Source: Micavibrio aeruginosavorus (GTDB lineage: Bacteria > Pseudomonadota > Alphaproteobacteria > Micavibrionales > Micavibrionaceae). From it: DNA of 7,643 nucleotides. The first letter of the stretch is position 1, and every line of letters starts with the position of its first letter. The translations under genes and the position numbers were made by a program. The notes beneath the pieces were generated by a model. It ran no database searches. It was not told the DNA's origin and saw only the letters and a list, made by a program, of their open reading frames with translations. This document shows, one piece after another, positions 1-6,074 of the stretch. The stretch covers positions 1 to 7,643 of the forward strand of contig QFOT01000111.1 in the NCBI GenBank assembly GCA_003241285.1, read 5' to 3'.

Positions 1-287
1 GCCGCTGCCAGAGCGCGTCTGGCGTCTTCGGCCAGCCGGAAGAGGCTCTTCGCACGCCCGAAGAATCCGTCCTCGCCATGATCCCCTATATCGAGGACCA
101 GCAGATGCGCTTTAACACCCCGGTTCATACGATGACCCGCCACACGATCGGCCTGTTCAACGGCCTTCGCGGGGCCAAATTATGGCGTCAGAGGCTGTCA
201 GACGCCCCGCAAATGAAGGAACCGGCCTTTATCTTGCCACTGCTTGAGCAAATTCAGGCCATGCAACTAGAGCCGGTTGCGGCATAA
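1..287 (+). CDS. dusA: tRNA-dihydrouridine synthase A, C-terminal end (partial)
   Basis: This is the 3' end of a gene that begins before the window; the frame is set by codons starting at base 3 and ends at TAA 285-287. The visible 94 residues contain a TPEESVLAMIPYIEDQ segment, then a RHTIGLFNGLRGAKLWRQ segment. These match the C-terminal helical region of DusA proteins, where a 'H-x-x-G-L-F-x-G-x-x-G-A-x-x-W-R' motif is typical. DusA is an FMN-dependent cytosolic enzyme that reduces uridine to dihydrouridine in the tRNA D-loop, mainly at U20/U20a. The catalytic and FMN-binding parts lie outside the window, so activity cannot be judged. The assignment rests on the C-terminal motif only; another Dus paralogue is possible but less likely. 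Confidence 0.78.
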   Translation, partial: RCQSASGVFGQPEEALRTPEESVLAMIPYIEDQQMRFNTPVHTMTRHTIGLFNGLRGAKLWRQRLSDAPQMKEPAFILPLLEQIQAMQLEPVAA

Positions 288-313
288 CAGCGAAATTTTA
301 TTTTCTTGCCCCC

Positions 314-341
314 TTGATGATATAGTCTAAGTCACTACAAT
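314..341 (+). promoter_or_regulatory. Putative sigma70-type promoter for the three-gene unit
   Basis: TTGATG at 314-319 and TACAAT at 336-341 are separated by 16 bases. They match the -35 consensus at four of six positions and the -10 consensus at five of six. The site lies in the gap between the dusA stop (287) and the next start (371), leaving a short leader of about 20-25 nt. No operator-like palindrome overlaps it. The call is by eye. Confidence 0.45.
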
Positions 342-370
342 TACAGGCTGACTCGGCTTTTGGAAACTTT

Positions 371-952
371 ATGGACTGGCACCGCCTCGACCGCGATAAG
401 ACAAACGACATGATCAACAGCGTGAAATCCGCTGCTGAATCGTCGTTGTTTTCGCCTGTGACGTCCGAGGCAAAATGTGCCCGCCTGCCCTTTTATTCGA
501 ACCATCTTCTGTACCGCCTGACCAATTTTTCCTCCATGCCGACTTTCACCATGGATTTTATCGGCGATGGCGATAAATACCTTTATCTCGACGGGTCTGA
601 TTTCCCGATCAAGGAAATAAATATCGCCAATGGCCTTCAGCTCAATGAAGACAATGTCATTCCGTATCTCAATTTTTATTTCTTCAACGTCCGCACAGAA
701 GACGGCGATATACTGATACTGCGAAATGCGGAAGAAGGCCTGTCTATAGACCTCTACGACGATGAACGCCGGGAAAATCTCTATGTTGAACCGGATGATT
801 TCAGGATAGAGCAAGACCCGACATCCGGCGCTTTTGTCGTCCATGCGCCTCTTTATTACCTTGGCGGGCTGGTTGATGCTAAAATAGTGGTAACGGCTGA
901 AGGAAAAGTGACCGTTGTGCCGATTAAAATGCTGACAGGCGGAATGCAATAA
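371..952 (+). CDS. Unrecognised 193-aa protein, first gene of a three-gene unit
   Basis: I do not recognise this family. The start ATG at 371 follows TGGAAA with suitable spacing; an ATG at residue 14 (base 410) is a possible alternative. There is no signal peptide or membrane segment, so the product is probably cytosolic. After about 35 residues of polar N-terminus it is rich in aromatic and acidic residues (KYLYLDGSDFPIKEI near residue 70, YFFNVRTEDGDILIL near 107). The pattern suggests a mostly beta fold with alternating short strands, ending in strand-like segments at about 150-187. One Cys (residue 36) is present. Its TAA shares one base with the ATG of the next gene (TAATG), indicating translational coupling. 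A 202-codon antisense frame covers the same bases, but only this strand has promoter, ribosome site, coupling and terminator. The function is unknown; a partner role with the next protein is inferred. Confidence 0.72.
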   Translation: MDWHRLDRDKTNDMINSVKSAAESSLFSPVTSEAKCARLPFYSNHLLYRLTNFSSMPTFTMDFIGDGDKYLYLDGSDFPIKEINIANGLQLNEDNVIPYLNFYFFNVRTEDGDILILRNAEEGLSIDLYDDERRENLYVEPDDFRIEQDPTSGAFVVHAPLYYLGGLVDAKIVVTAEGKVTVVPIKMLTGGMQ

Positions 953-1485
953 TGAGTGATACCCTACACGAAGCTTTTGGACAGATGGGCCAGACAGGCC
1001 CTAACTACATTCATCCTAATGCGGATGAAATTATTCGCGATGCGGTTACTTTATTAAATGAAATTCCTGAAGGCAAAATACTGACACCCCTTATCAAAGA
1101 CTTGAATATTGCGATTCGGGTTATCATCGGAAAAGAACCAGGATTTTTTGTTCCCGATGAAAAAACAATTACCCTCATACTTCCGAAAATTTTGACTGCC
1201 GTAAATCCGTTTGAAATAGCCTGCAATCTCGGGTTAGCCATAAAAGAAATCGAGATAAATATGTTTAATATTCAAAGACTTAAGGTGGACCCTCAAATAT
1301 TTAATAAAAAATTAATTGACATAGTCTTGGAAATGTGCAAGATTGTGAGTGAGTTTGAAGATGTGCATAAACATACAAAACTCGTTGACCTGCTAATAAA
1401 ATTAGGTCATTCTGATGTATATAAACTTTATAAGGCCAAAGCCTCCTACCAAGAGATGGCAAACATTATAATTAAGAGTAATTAG
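952..1485 (+). CDS. Unrecognised 177-aa protein, second gene of the unit
   Basis: The ATG overlaps the previous stop by one base, and AGGCGGA at 937-943 gives an 8-nt spacing. I cannot assign a family. The middle (residues about 44-105) reads as a hydrophobic strand (IAIRVIIG), a turn with PGFFVPDEKT, a second strand (ITLILP) and a helix (FEIACNLGLAIKEIEI). This order resembles the core of small zincin-like peptidases, where a strand pair precedes the HExxH helix, but no HExxH is present. If related, it would be a catalytically dead relative; this is speculation. The C-terminal third is helical and lysine-rich. There is no signal peptide or transmembrane helix. The gene is visibly more AT-rich than its upstream neighbour (ATT, AAA, AAT, TTA codons), which may point to a different history. 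Its stop lies at the Shine-Dalgarno of the peptide gene that follows. Confidence 0.72.
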   Translation: MSDTLHEAFGQMGQTGPNYIHPNADEIIRDAVTLLNEIPEGKILTPLIKDLNIAIRVIIGKEPGFFVPDEKTITLILPKILTAVNPFEIACNLGLAIKEIEINMFNIQRLKVDPQIFNKKLIDIVLEMCKIVSEFEDVHKHTKLVDLLIKLGHSDVYKLYKAKASYQEMANIIIKSN

Positions 1486-1497
1486 AGAGGGTTTAAA

Positions 1498-1581
1498 ATG
1501 AGAAATTTATCAGCAGCAAAAGTTAAAGCAGCAGCTTCTAACGTTATGTCCCTGAACTACGATTACTGCGCAAAGCCGTAA
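1498..1581 (+). CDS. 27-aa peptide gene at the end of the unit
   Basis: This short frame runs from ATG 1498 to TAA 1579-1581. It has an excellent Shine-Dalgarno, AGAGAGGG at 1484-1491, six bases before the ATG and touching the stop of the upstream gene. It is followed within 30 bases by an intrinsic terminator. The peptide begins MRNLSAAKVKAAASNVMS, an Ala/Lys-rich stretch that could form an amphipathic helix, and ends LNYDYCAKP with a single Cys at residue 24. Having its own ribosome site and being last before a terminator makes translation plausible. It may be a small partner subunit of the two upstream proteins, or a signal or modified peptide with a helical leader and a short aromatic/Cys tail. 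No modifying enzyme, protease or exporter is recognisable nearby, so a RiPP role is only a guess. Confidence 0.55.
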   Translation: MRNLSAAKVKAAASNVMSLNYDYCAKP

Positions 1582-1610
1582 GTAATCCTTCCATTAATCC
1601 ATAAGATTTT

Positions 1611-1634
1611 AGGCCGCTTTGTTGCGGCCTTTTT
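1611..1634 (+). terminator. Rho-independent terminator of the three-gene unit
   Basis: AGGCCGC (1611-1617) pairs perfectly with GCGGCCT (1624-1630) across the loop TTTGTT. The run of five T at 1630-1634 follows directly. The GC-rich 7-bp stem with U tract is a textbook intrinsic terminator for plus-strand transcription, 30 bases after the peptide stop. Confidence 0.85.
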
Positions 1635-1648
1635 CATGCCTGAATTTT

Positions 1649-1673
1649 AAAAACGGACTATTTCCGATTTTTT
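1649..1673 (-). terminator. Weak bidirectional terminator candidate after sufA
   Basis: CGGA (1654-1657) and TCCG (1663-1666) pair around a 5-base loop. A run of A on the left (1649-1653) becomes a U tract for minus-strand transcripts, and a run of T on the right (1668-1673) serves plus-strand transcripts. The stem is short, so efficiency would be low. It is the only terminator-like structure between the sufA stop at 1725 and the convergent unit, and could end the suf transcript about 50 bases past sufA. Confidence 0.35.
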
Positions 1674-1724
1674 GAAAAAAACTGACGAACGAAATGATAG
1701 CCTATTGTAAGTCATTGATATTGA

Positions 1725-2072
1725 TCAGAAACTAACTGACAGGCCACAGCCGCATTTACCCTTTTCATTTGGGTTGATGATCTCAATGCGGCGATTACCG
1801 ACGCTATCTTCGACATAATCTATGGTTGTGCCAAACAGCATCAGGACATCGGTTTTCGGGATAAAGATAGTCAGCCCCTCTTCTACTTCCAAACGGTCGT
1901 CGGTCGGATCGATCGTGTCATTAGTCACGCCGCGCAGATCATATTCGTTGCCGCCGCAACCTTTGCCTTTGAGAATCATCAGGCGCAATCCGGCATGACC
2001 GCCCACCACACGCTTCAAATGCTCGCGGGCGGCGGCGGTTACTTTTACTTCATCTGTGGTCAGTCCAAACAT
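1725..2072 (-). CDS. sufA: A-type Fe-S cluster carrier (HesB/IscA/SufA family)
   Basis: The 115-aa product is the normal size for an A-type carrier. It shows the family's three conserved cysteines: Cys39 in the KGKGCGGNEYDLR segment and Cys107 and Cys109 in a C-terminal KCGCG motif. These bind Fe or a [2Fe-2S]/[4Fe-4S] cluster, usually in a dimer, for transfer to apoproteins in the cytosol. The gene is last in the suf operon, 10 bases after the DUF59 gene. The ATG at 2072 has only a weak ribosome site (GTGAGAA), so coupling to the upstream gene is likely. IscA or ErpA would be alternatives by sequence alone; the operon position favours SufA. Confidence 0.9.
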   Translation of the reverse strand: MFGLTTDEVKVTAAAREHLKRVVGGHAGLRLMILKGKGCGGNEYDLRGVTNDTIDPTDDRLEVEEGLTIFIPKTDVLMLFGTTIDYVEDSVGNRRIEIINPNEKGKCGCGLSVSF

Positions 2073-2082
2073 TTGCCGGTTC

Positions 2083-2502
2083 TCACGTAAACATATTCAA
2101 TTGCAGCTTGGCGGTTTCCGCCATACAGGACGGATCCCAGGTTGGATCCCAAACAATCTCGACATCGACATTTCCGACGCCCGACAAAGGGAAAATTGCC
2201 CCCTGCACCATGCCGGGCATTTCCTGCGCGACCGGACAAGCCGGCGATGTCAACGTCATCTCGACAGCTATATCCGACGTCTGGTCCGGCTGGTCTGTAA
2301 TAACTATTTTATAGATCAGGCCAAGTTCATAGATATTGACCGGAATTTCCGGGTCGTATACTTCGCGAAGTCCGGCAACGATCTGCTTCCATAAAGGATG
2401 CTCTTTGGATCCCGTGACATTCGGCGGCTCCGCCATCTCGTCGAAATCATCGCCGAGGGCGTTCCTGATCATTTCTTCATCTGCGACTGGGTCCATTTTC
2501 AT
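2083..2502 (-). CDS. sufT: SUF-associated MIP18/DUF59 Fe-S assembly protein (SufT-like)
   Basis: The 139-aa product has an acidic N-terminal extension of about 35 residues and then a DUF59 (MIP18) domain. The domain carries the hallmark DPEIPVNIYELGLIY at about residues 50-64 and MTLTSPACPVAQ at 82-93, with conserved Cys89. The family acts as an auxiliary factor in maturation of Fe-S proteins, and this subtype is typically encoded inside suf operons. The ATG overlaps the sufS stop by four bases (ATGA) and has no clear Shine-Dalgarno of its own, so it is translationally coupled. A second ATG lies at residue 3. The symbol sufT is applied by family; some annotations simply call this protein 'SUF system Fe-S cluster assembly protein'. 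Confidence 0.88.
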   Translation of the reverse strand: MKMDPVADEEMIRNALGDDFDEMAEPPNVTGSKEHPLWKQIVAGLREVYDPEIPVNIYELGLIYKIVITDQPDQTSDIAVEMTLTSPACPVAQEMPGMVQGAIFPLSGVGNVDVEIVWDPTWDPSCMAETAKLQLNMFT

Positions 2503-4076
2503 GCGAATAACGATTTAACTTTCTGCAAGGCTTCGACAAGCCGCTCTATATCTTCTTTCGTATTATACAGGCCAAAGGATACACGCACCGTGGCATCGAC
2601 TTTGAATTTCGCCATGAGTGGCATGCAGCAATGATGCCCTGTCCTGACCGCAATTCCCATCTGGTCCAGCACCATGGCGATATCAGAGGGATGCGCTTCA
2701 TTCATGGTAAAGCTTATTATAGCAGCTTTAGACGCCACCGTGCCGAAGATATGCAGGCCGTCGAATTTTTGCAATTCTTCGGTGGCATAACGCAGCAATT
2801 CCTGTTCATGCGCCGCGATATTTTCCATGCCTATGGACGACACATAATCAATCGCCGCGCCAAGCGCGATCACTTCGGCAATCGCCGGTGTTCCGGCTTC
2901 GAATTTTGCCGGAGCGGATTTATACGTCACTTCGTCGAGTGCAACGGTCTCTATCATATCTCCGCCGCCCTGGTACGGGTCCATAGCCTCGAGTAATTCA
3001 TAACGGCCATATAAAACGCCGACACCTGTCGGGCCGTAAAGCTTGTGCCCTGTGAACACATAAAAATCAGGATCGAAAGATTTCAGATCGACGGCGGCAT
3101 GAACAACAGCCTGCGAGCCGTCGAACATGATCTTAATATCGGGATTATAATCTCGGGCAATTTTTGAAATGGCGGCGACATCATTAATAGTACCAAGCGC
3201 GTTTGATATATGCGTTACCGAAACAAATTTCGTTTTATCAGACAATAGGTTTTTATAGGATTCCATATCCAGACTGCCGTCTTCCAGAACGGAAATATAT
3301 TTAATCACCACACCGATCTGATCGCGCAGCATGGCCCAAGGCACCATATTGGCGTGGTGCTCCATCTCGGAGAGAATAATCTCGTCGCCCGCCTTCAGGA
3401 ATTTGCGGCCATAAGCCTGCGCTACAAGATTGACGCTTTCCGTCGCATTGCGTGTAAAGACGATACAGTTCTCGTCCTCGACACCAAGAAAATCCGCCAC
3501 TTTATGGCGCACCGCTTCGAATTCCTGCGTTTTCTGTGCCGAGAATTTATACAGTCCCCGGTGGATATTCGCGTATTGCTCGCTCATCGCTTTTGTCATG
3601 GCATCGATGACAATTTGTGGTTTTTGCGCAGATGCACCCGTATCCAGATATACAAGCGGCTTGCCGTTCATCATGGATGACATTGACGGGAAATCGTCGC
3701 GCCACAATGCCTCCCTCTCTCTCACCTGTGAGGGAGAGGGATTAAGGGAGAGGGAGAGCGTTTCAACAACGCCTTCGATATTTGTAAGCACTTCATTATT
3801 CCAAAATCTTAATGTACGAATCCCATTAGATTCAAAATATTTTGTACGCGCTTCATCATATGATTTTTGTTCATCGGATACATGAGTTTCGCCATCCAGC
3901 TCGACTACCAACTTTATTGACGGAAAATAAAAATCAGCAATATACGGGCCAATGGCATGTTGACGGCGGCAACGTAGACCCAGCTGGTCATGACGCAAAG
4001 CAAGCCAAAGTTTTTGCTCAGGCGGAGTCATTTCTGTTCTTAATTTCTGAGAGAACTCAGTTTTCTGCCTTGTCAT
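2499..4076 (-). CDS. sufS: Cysteine desulfurase SufS with an in-frame N-terminal DUF559 nuclease domain
   Basis: One uninterrupted frame encodes two proteins normally separate. Numbering from GTG 4082, residues 3-112 are a complete DUF559 domain (Vsr-like PD-(D/E)XK fold): PPEQKLW, RRQHAIGPYIADFYF, VVELDGETH with Asp50, Glu61, Asp63 and His67, and TLRFWNNEVL. Residues 110-124 (SLSLNPSPSQVRERE) are encoded by a palindromic repeat. From about residue 125 comes SufS, a PLP enzyme that releases sulfur from cysteine as a persulfide. It shows NGKPLVYLDTGAS, the EHHAN histidines 242-243, Asp321, PLP-lysine Lys347 in FTGHKLYGPTG, and catalytic Cys485 in RTGHHCCMP. I chose ATG 4076 because GGGAG in the repeat lies five bases upstream; GTG 4082 overlaps that site. 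The SufS part (about 402 aa) is near normal length but its own initiator is gone. Internal initiation at TTG 3707, behind AGAGAGGGAGG, could yield free SufS. Confidence 0.9.
   Translation of the reverse strand: MTRQKTEFSQKLRTEMTPPEQKLWLALRHDQLGLRCRRQHAIGPYIADFYFPSIKLVVELDGETHVSDEQKSYDEARTKYFESNGIRTLRFWNNEVLTNIEGVVETLSLSLNPSPSQVREREALWRDDFPSMSSMMNGKPLVYLDTGASAQKPQIVIDAMTKAMSEQYANIHRGLYKFSAQKTQEFEAVRHKVADFLGVEDENCIVFTRNATESVNLVAQAYGRKFLKAGDEIILSEMEHHANMVPWAMLRDQIGVVIKYISVLEDGSLDMESYKNLLSDKTKFVSVTHISNALGTINDVAAISKIARDYNPDIKIMFDGSQAVVHAAVDLKSFDPDFYVFTGHKLYGPTGVGVLYGRYELLEAMDPYQGGGDMIETVALDEVTYKSAPAKFEAGTPAIAEVIALGAAIDYVSSIGMENIAAHEQELLRYATEELQKFDGLHIFGTVASKAAIISFTMNEAHPSDIAMVLDQMGIAVRTGHHCCMPLMAKFKVDATVRVSFGLYNTKEDIERLVEALQKVKSLFA
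3711..3722 (-). promoter_or_regulatory. Possible internal ribosome site for free SufS at TTG 3707
   Basis: On the minus strand AGAGAGAGGGAG precedes GCA and then TTG at 3707-3705, which begins LWRDDFPSM, close to where ordinary SufS proteins begin. The purine-rich stretch comes from the outer arm of the repeat and is partly sequestered if the palindrome folds. A TTG start would give about 402 residues. This is a sequence-based possibility only. Confidence 0.25.
3713..3756 (-). repeat. Palindrome-plus-tail repeat, copy at the sufS end of the DUF559 cassette
   Basis: Arms 3713-3725 and 3728-3740 form a 13-bp stem with one mismatch and a two-base loop. The tail 3741-3756 (ATTAAGGGAGAGGGAG) points into the cassette. 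The reverse complement matches the copy at 4082-4125 at 39 of 44 positions. This copy is translated in frame as part of the DUF559-SufS linker. Confidence 0.85.
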
Positions 4077-4081
4077 CAGCA

Positions 4082-4092
4082 CTCCCTCTCCC
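4082..4092 (-). promoter_or_regulatory. Ribosome binding site inside the repeat, deciding the DUF559-SufS start
   Basis: Read on the minus strand, the repeat tail gives GGGAGAGGGAG, whose last GGGAG lies five bases before ATG 4076. The repeat thus supplies the Shine-Dalgarno of the nuclease gene. This spacing favours ATG 4076 over the GTG at 4082, which overlaps the site itself. Confidence 0.6.
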
Positions 4093-4125
4093 TTGATCCC
4101 TCTCCCTCATAAATGAGGGAGAGGG
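4082..4125 (+). repeat. Palindrome-plus-tail repeat, copy at the sufD end of the DUF559 cassette
   Basis: The tail CTCCCTCTCCCTTGAT (4082-4097) is followed by a perfect palindrome: CCCTCTCCCTCAT (4098-4110), loop AA, ATGAGGGAGAGGG (4113-4125). It ends six bases from the sufD stop. In minus-strand RNA the palindrome would fold into a strong 13-bp hairpin between sufD and sufS. No U tract follows, so it is not an intrinsic terminator; it could stabilise the upstream mRNA or damp read-through. Confidence 0.88.
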
Positions 4126-4131
4126 AAATGA

Positions 4132-5310
4132 TTATGATTGAGAGAGCCACGCAATTGCCCTTTCGGTAATGTCTTTCTGCGCCGCTTCATGCGTTATTTT
4201 CTCAAGAGCCTGACCGATAAACGCTTCCAGCAACAATTTACGCGCTTCGCTTTCGCTTAAACCGCGGCTTCGCAGATAGAACATCGGCGTTTCGTCAAGC
4301 GCGCCTGTTGTCGAACCGTGAGAGCATTTGACGTCATCGGCATAAATCTCAAGCTCCGGCTTGATATTCATCTCCGCCAGTGGCGACAGCAGCAAATTGT
4401 TCGAGAGCTGATAACCGTCCGTTTTCTGGGCAATCTGGTCGACGAAGATTTTACCCTGGAATACGCAACGCGCTTCATCTTTGAGGATATTCTTATAAAG
4501 CTGGTTCGACTGGCAATGCGGCGCTTTATGTTCGATCAGGAGTGTCGTGTCAGCGTGTTGTTTACCGGAAATCATGTTCAGTCCGGAAAAGCTGCATTGT
4601 CCGTTTTCCGCCAGCAATTCGCCATGCAACTGGTTGCGGCTCATGCCCGCCCCCGTGGTGAGTGTAAAGGCTTCGTACTGACCGTCGCGCTCGACCGTTA
4701 CATGCGTATTATGTGTACAGACAGATTCCATGCTGTCTTCAATGATGCGGTAATGACGGAAACGCGCGTTTTTGCCGACGCGTATTTCTGTGACGCCGTT
4801 GCGCCAATATGCGCCCTTGCCGCTGTAATATTCAAACAGGACTCCATCGGCGTTATCGGCTACGCAGATAAACGAACGCGGGTGCGTAAGCTCCCCGTCA
4901 TTACCTGCGTGAACTATATTGTGATGTTGCTGGTCAACAAATTGAAGGAAGGTCGCCTTATCCAGAAATGCGTTATTGGCATGCCACAGCATCATGTCAT
5001 GATAAGGATGATCGCCCGGCACAAATCCATCGCTGCGGTCCTGCGCCCAATCCGGCGCATCGGCAATTGGCGTTCCCTGATTTGGCGTATAACTTAGATC
5101 CATTTTCTTCAGGCGGGCGGGAAGATTGGTATATTTCCAGCGTTCCAGTTTTGTTGTTGGAAGGCCGAATTCAATCACTTTATCACGCGAGCGCAGACGC
5201 AAGGCTTTGGCCCAATCCGGTCCACCGGGTTGCAACGAATCCCAGCCTTGCAGAGCAAGTTCTGACGTATCGGCTTTAAATCGGGTTTTACTGAATGGGA
5301 TAGCGGTCAT
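4132..5310 (-). CDS. sufD: SUF complex scaffold subunit SufD
   Basis: The 392-aa product has the SufB/SufD family layout. A helical N-terminal region carries KLERWKYTNLP (residues 54-64). A long right-handed beta-helix core follows, with typical segments near 230-320. The C-terminal block IYADDVKCSHGSTTGALDE (322-340) contains conserved Cys329 and His331, then FYLRSRGLSESEARKLLLEAF. SufD pairs with SufB and two SufC subunits in the SufBC2D scaffold on which clusters are built in the cytosol. The conserved His in KCSHG corresponds to the residue implicated in cluster assembly at the SufB-SufD interface. The ATG shares one base with the sufC stop (TGATG), indicating coupling. Downstream, the usual tight link to sufS is broken by the DUF559 cassette. 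Full length, no lesions. Confidence 0.95.
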   Translation of the reverse strand: MTAIPFSKTRFKADTSELALQGWDSLQPGGPDWAKALRLRSRDKVIEFGLPTTKLERWKYTNLPARLKKMDLSYTPNQGTPIADAPDWAQDRSDGFVPGDHPYHDMMLWHANNAFLDKATFLQFVDQQHHNIVHAGNDGELTHPRSFICVADNADGVLFEYYSGKGAYWRNGVTEIRVGKNARFRHYRIIEDSMESVCTHNTHVTVERDGQYEAFTLTTGAGMSRNQLHGELLAENGQCSFSGLNMISGKQHADTTLLIEHKAPHCQSNQLYKNILKDEARCVFQGKIFVDQIAQKTDGYQLSNNLLLSPLAEMNIKPELEIYADDVKCSHGSTTGALDETPMFYLRSRGLSESEARKLLLEAFIGQALEKITHEAAQKDITERAIAWLSQS

Positions 5311-6062
5311 CAGGCAGCCTCGCCTATACCGGCGTAGCCTGTGGCTTCAAGCTCTTTCGCCAGTTCTGCGCCGCCCGTTTTAACAATACGGCCCTTGGCG
5401 AGAACATGCACCACATCCGGCACGATATAATCGAGCAGGCGCTGATAGTGCGTAATGACAAGGAAAGAACGATCAGGCGAGCGCAGTTTGTTCACGCCAT
5501 CGGCGACGATGCGTAGCGCGTCGATATCAAGACCGGAATCCGTTTCATCGAGGATGCACATTTTAGGTTCCAGTAAGGCCATCTGTAGAACTTCATTGCG
5601 TTTCTTTTCGCCGCCCGAGAATCCGACATTGACGGCACGTTTGAGCATCTCGTTATCGATCCCAAGTTCCTTGGTTTTGGTTTTCATGAGCTTGAGGAAA
5701 TCGAGAGCATCCATTTCCGCCTCGCCCTTCTGGCGGCGAATGGCGTTAACGGCAGTTTTTAGAAATGTCGTTGTCTGAACGCCCGGAATTTCTACCGGAT
5801 ACTGAAATGCCAGAAACATCCCGGCAGCGGCACGTTCTTCCGGCGCCATTTCGAGAATGTTTTCGCCGTTGAGCAGTATCTCGCCTTCGGTCACTTCATA
5901 ATCGCTGCGACCCGACAGGACGTAAGACAGGGTAGATTTCCCCGCCCCGTTCGGGCCCATAATCGCATGGACTTTTCCGGCTTCAATCGTCAGATCAAGC
6001 CCGTTCAGAATTTGCTTGCCGTCAATTTCGGCGTGGAGGTTTTTGATTTGTAAAAGAGTCAT
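5310..6062 (-). CDS. sufC: SUF complex ATPase SufC
   Basis: This is a 250-aa soluble ABC ATPase, close to the usual 248-250. From ATG 6062 it shows Walker A GPNGAGKST (36-44), Q-loop Gln87 in LAFQYP, signature FSGGEKKR (148-155), Walker B with LDETDSGLD (171-179) and H-loop His205. FSGGEKKRNE and ETDSGLDIDAL are diagnostic of SufC. It drives conformational changes of the SufB-SufD scaffold by ATP hydrolysis. An in-frame ATG at 6080 would add six residues, but it lies inside the palindromic repeat. ATG 6062 fits the family's 'LxIKNLHxxxxGKxIL' beginning and has GAGG nine bases upstream, itself part of or next to the repeat. No convincing promoter lies in the short gap upstream, so read-through from the right-hand genes may drive it. 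sufB is not adjacent. Confidence 0.95.
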   Translation of the reverse strand: MTLLQIKNLHAEIDGKQILNGLDLTIEAGKVHAIMGPNGAGKSTLSYVLSGRSDYEVTEGEILLNGENILEMAPEERAAAGMFLAFQYPVEIPGVQTTTFLKTAVNAIRRQKGEAEMDALDFLKLMKTKTKELGIDNEMLKRAVNVGFSGGEKKRNEVLQMALLEPKMCILDETDSGLDIDALRIVADGVNKLRSPDRSFLVITHYQRLLDYIVPDVVHVLAKGRIVKTGGAELAKELEATGYAGIGEAA

Positions 6063-6074
6063 ATCATATAACCT

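Larger units (their letters stand above)
3713..4125 (-). mobile_element. DUF559 nuclease cassette bracketed by inverted 44-bp palindromic repeats
   Basis: A 413-bp unit consists of the DUF559 coding segment between two copies of one repeat in inverted orientation, with the palindromic halves outermost and the 16-base tails facing inward. It sits between the sufD stop (4132) and the first recognisable SufS codon (about 3710), the only loose junction in an otherwise overlapping or near-overlapping operon. DUF559 proteins are usually free-standing at about 110-130 aa, which fits an inserted unit. Mobility is inferred from the architecture. No convincing target-site duplication is visible and no transposase is encoded, so any movement would rely on the nuclease or on functions elsewhere. 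Confidence 0.6.

Noticed and set aside
341..949. A 202-codon open frame on the minus strand antisense to the 193-aa protein.
   Set aside because: The plus-strand frame has a promoter, a ribosome site, a one-base overlap with the next gene and a downstream terminator. The antisense frame has none of these and does not resemble a protein family I know.
2130..2152. A short direct repeat, GGATCCCA, twice within the DUF59 gene.
   Set aside because: It encodes a WDPTWDP stretch at the end of the protein and needs no other explanation.
3713..4125. The G/A-rich repeats as a CRISPR array.
   Set aside because: There are only two copies, inverted and separated by a coding segment, with no regular spacers and no cas genes.
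3706..4130. A shared AATG just outside both ends of the DUF559 cassette, as a possible target-site duplication.
   Set aside because: Four bases are too few, and they do not lie at equal distance from the two repeat ends, so chance is the simpler explanation.
4318..5097. A 259-codon plus-strand open frame inside sufD.
   Set aside because: It lies opposite an unmistakable sufD with full-length conserved motifs; it is a by-product of sufD codon use.
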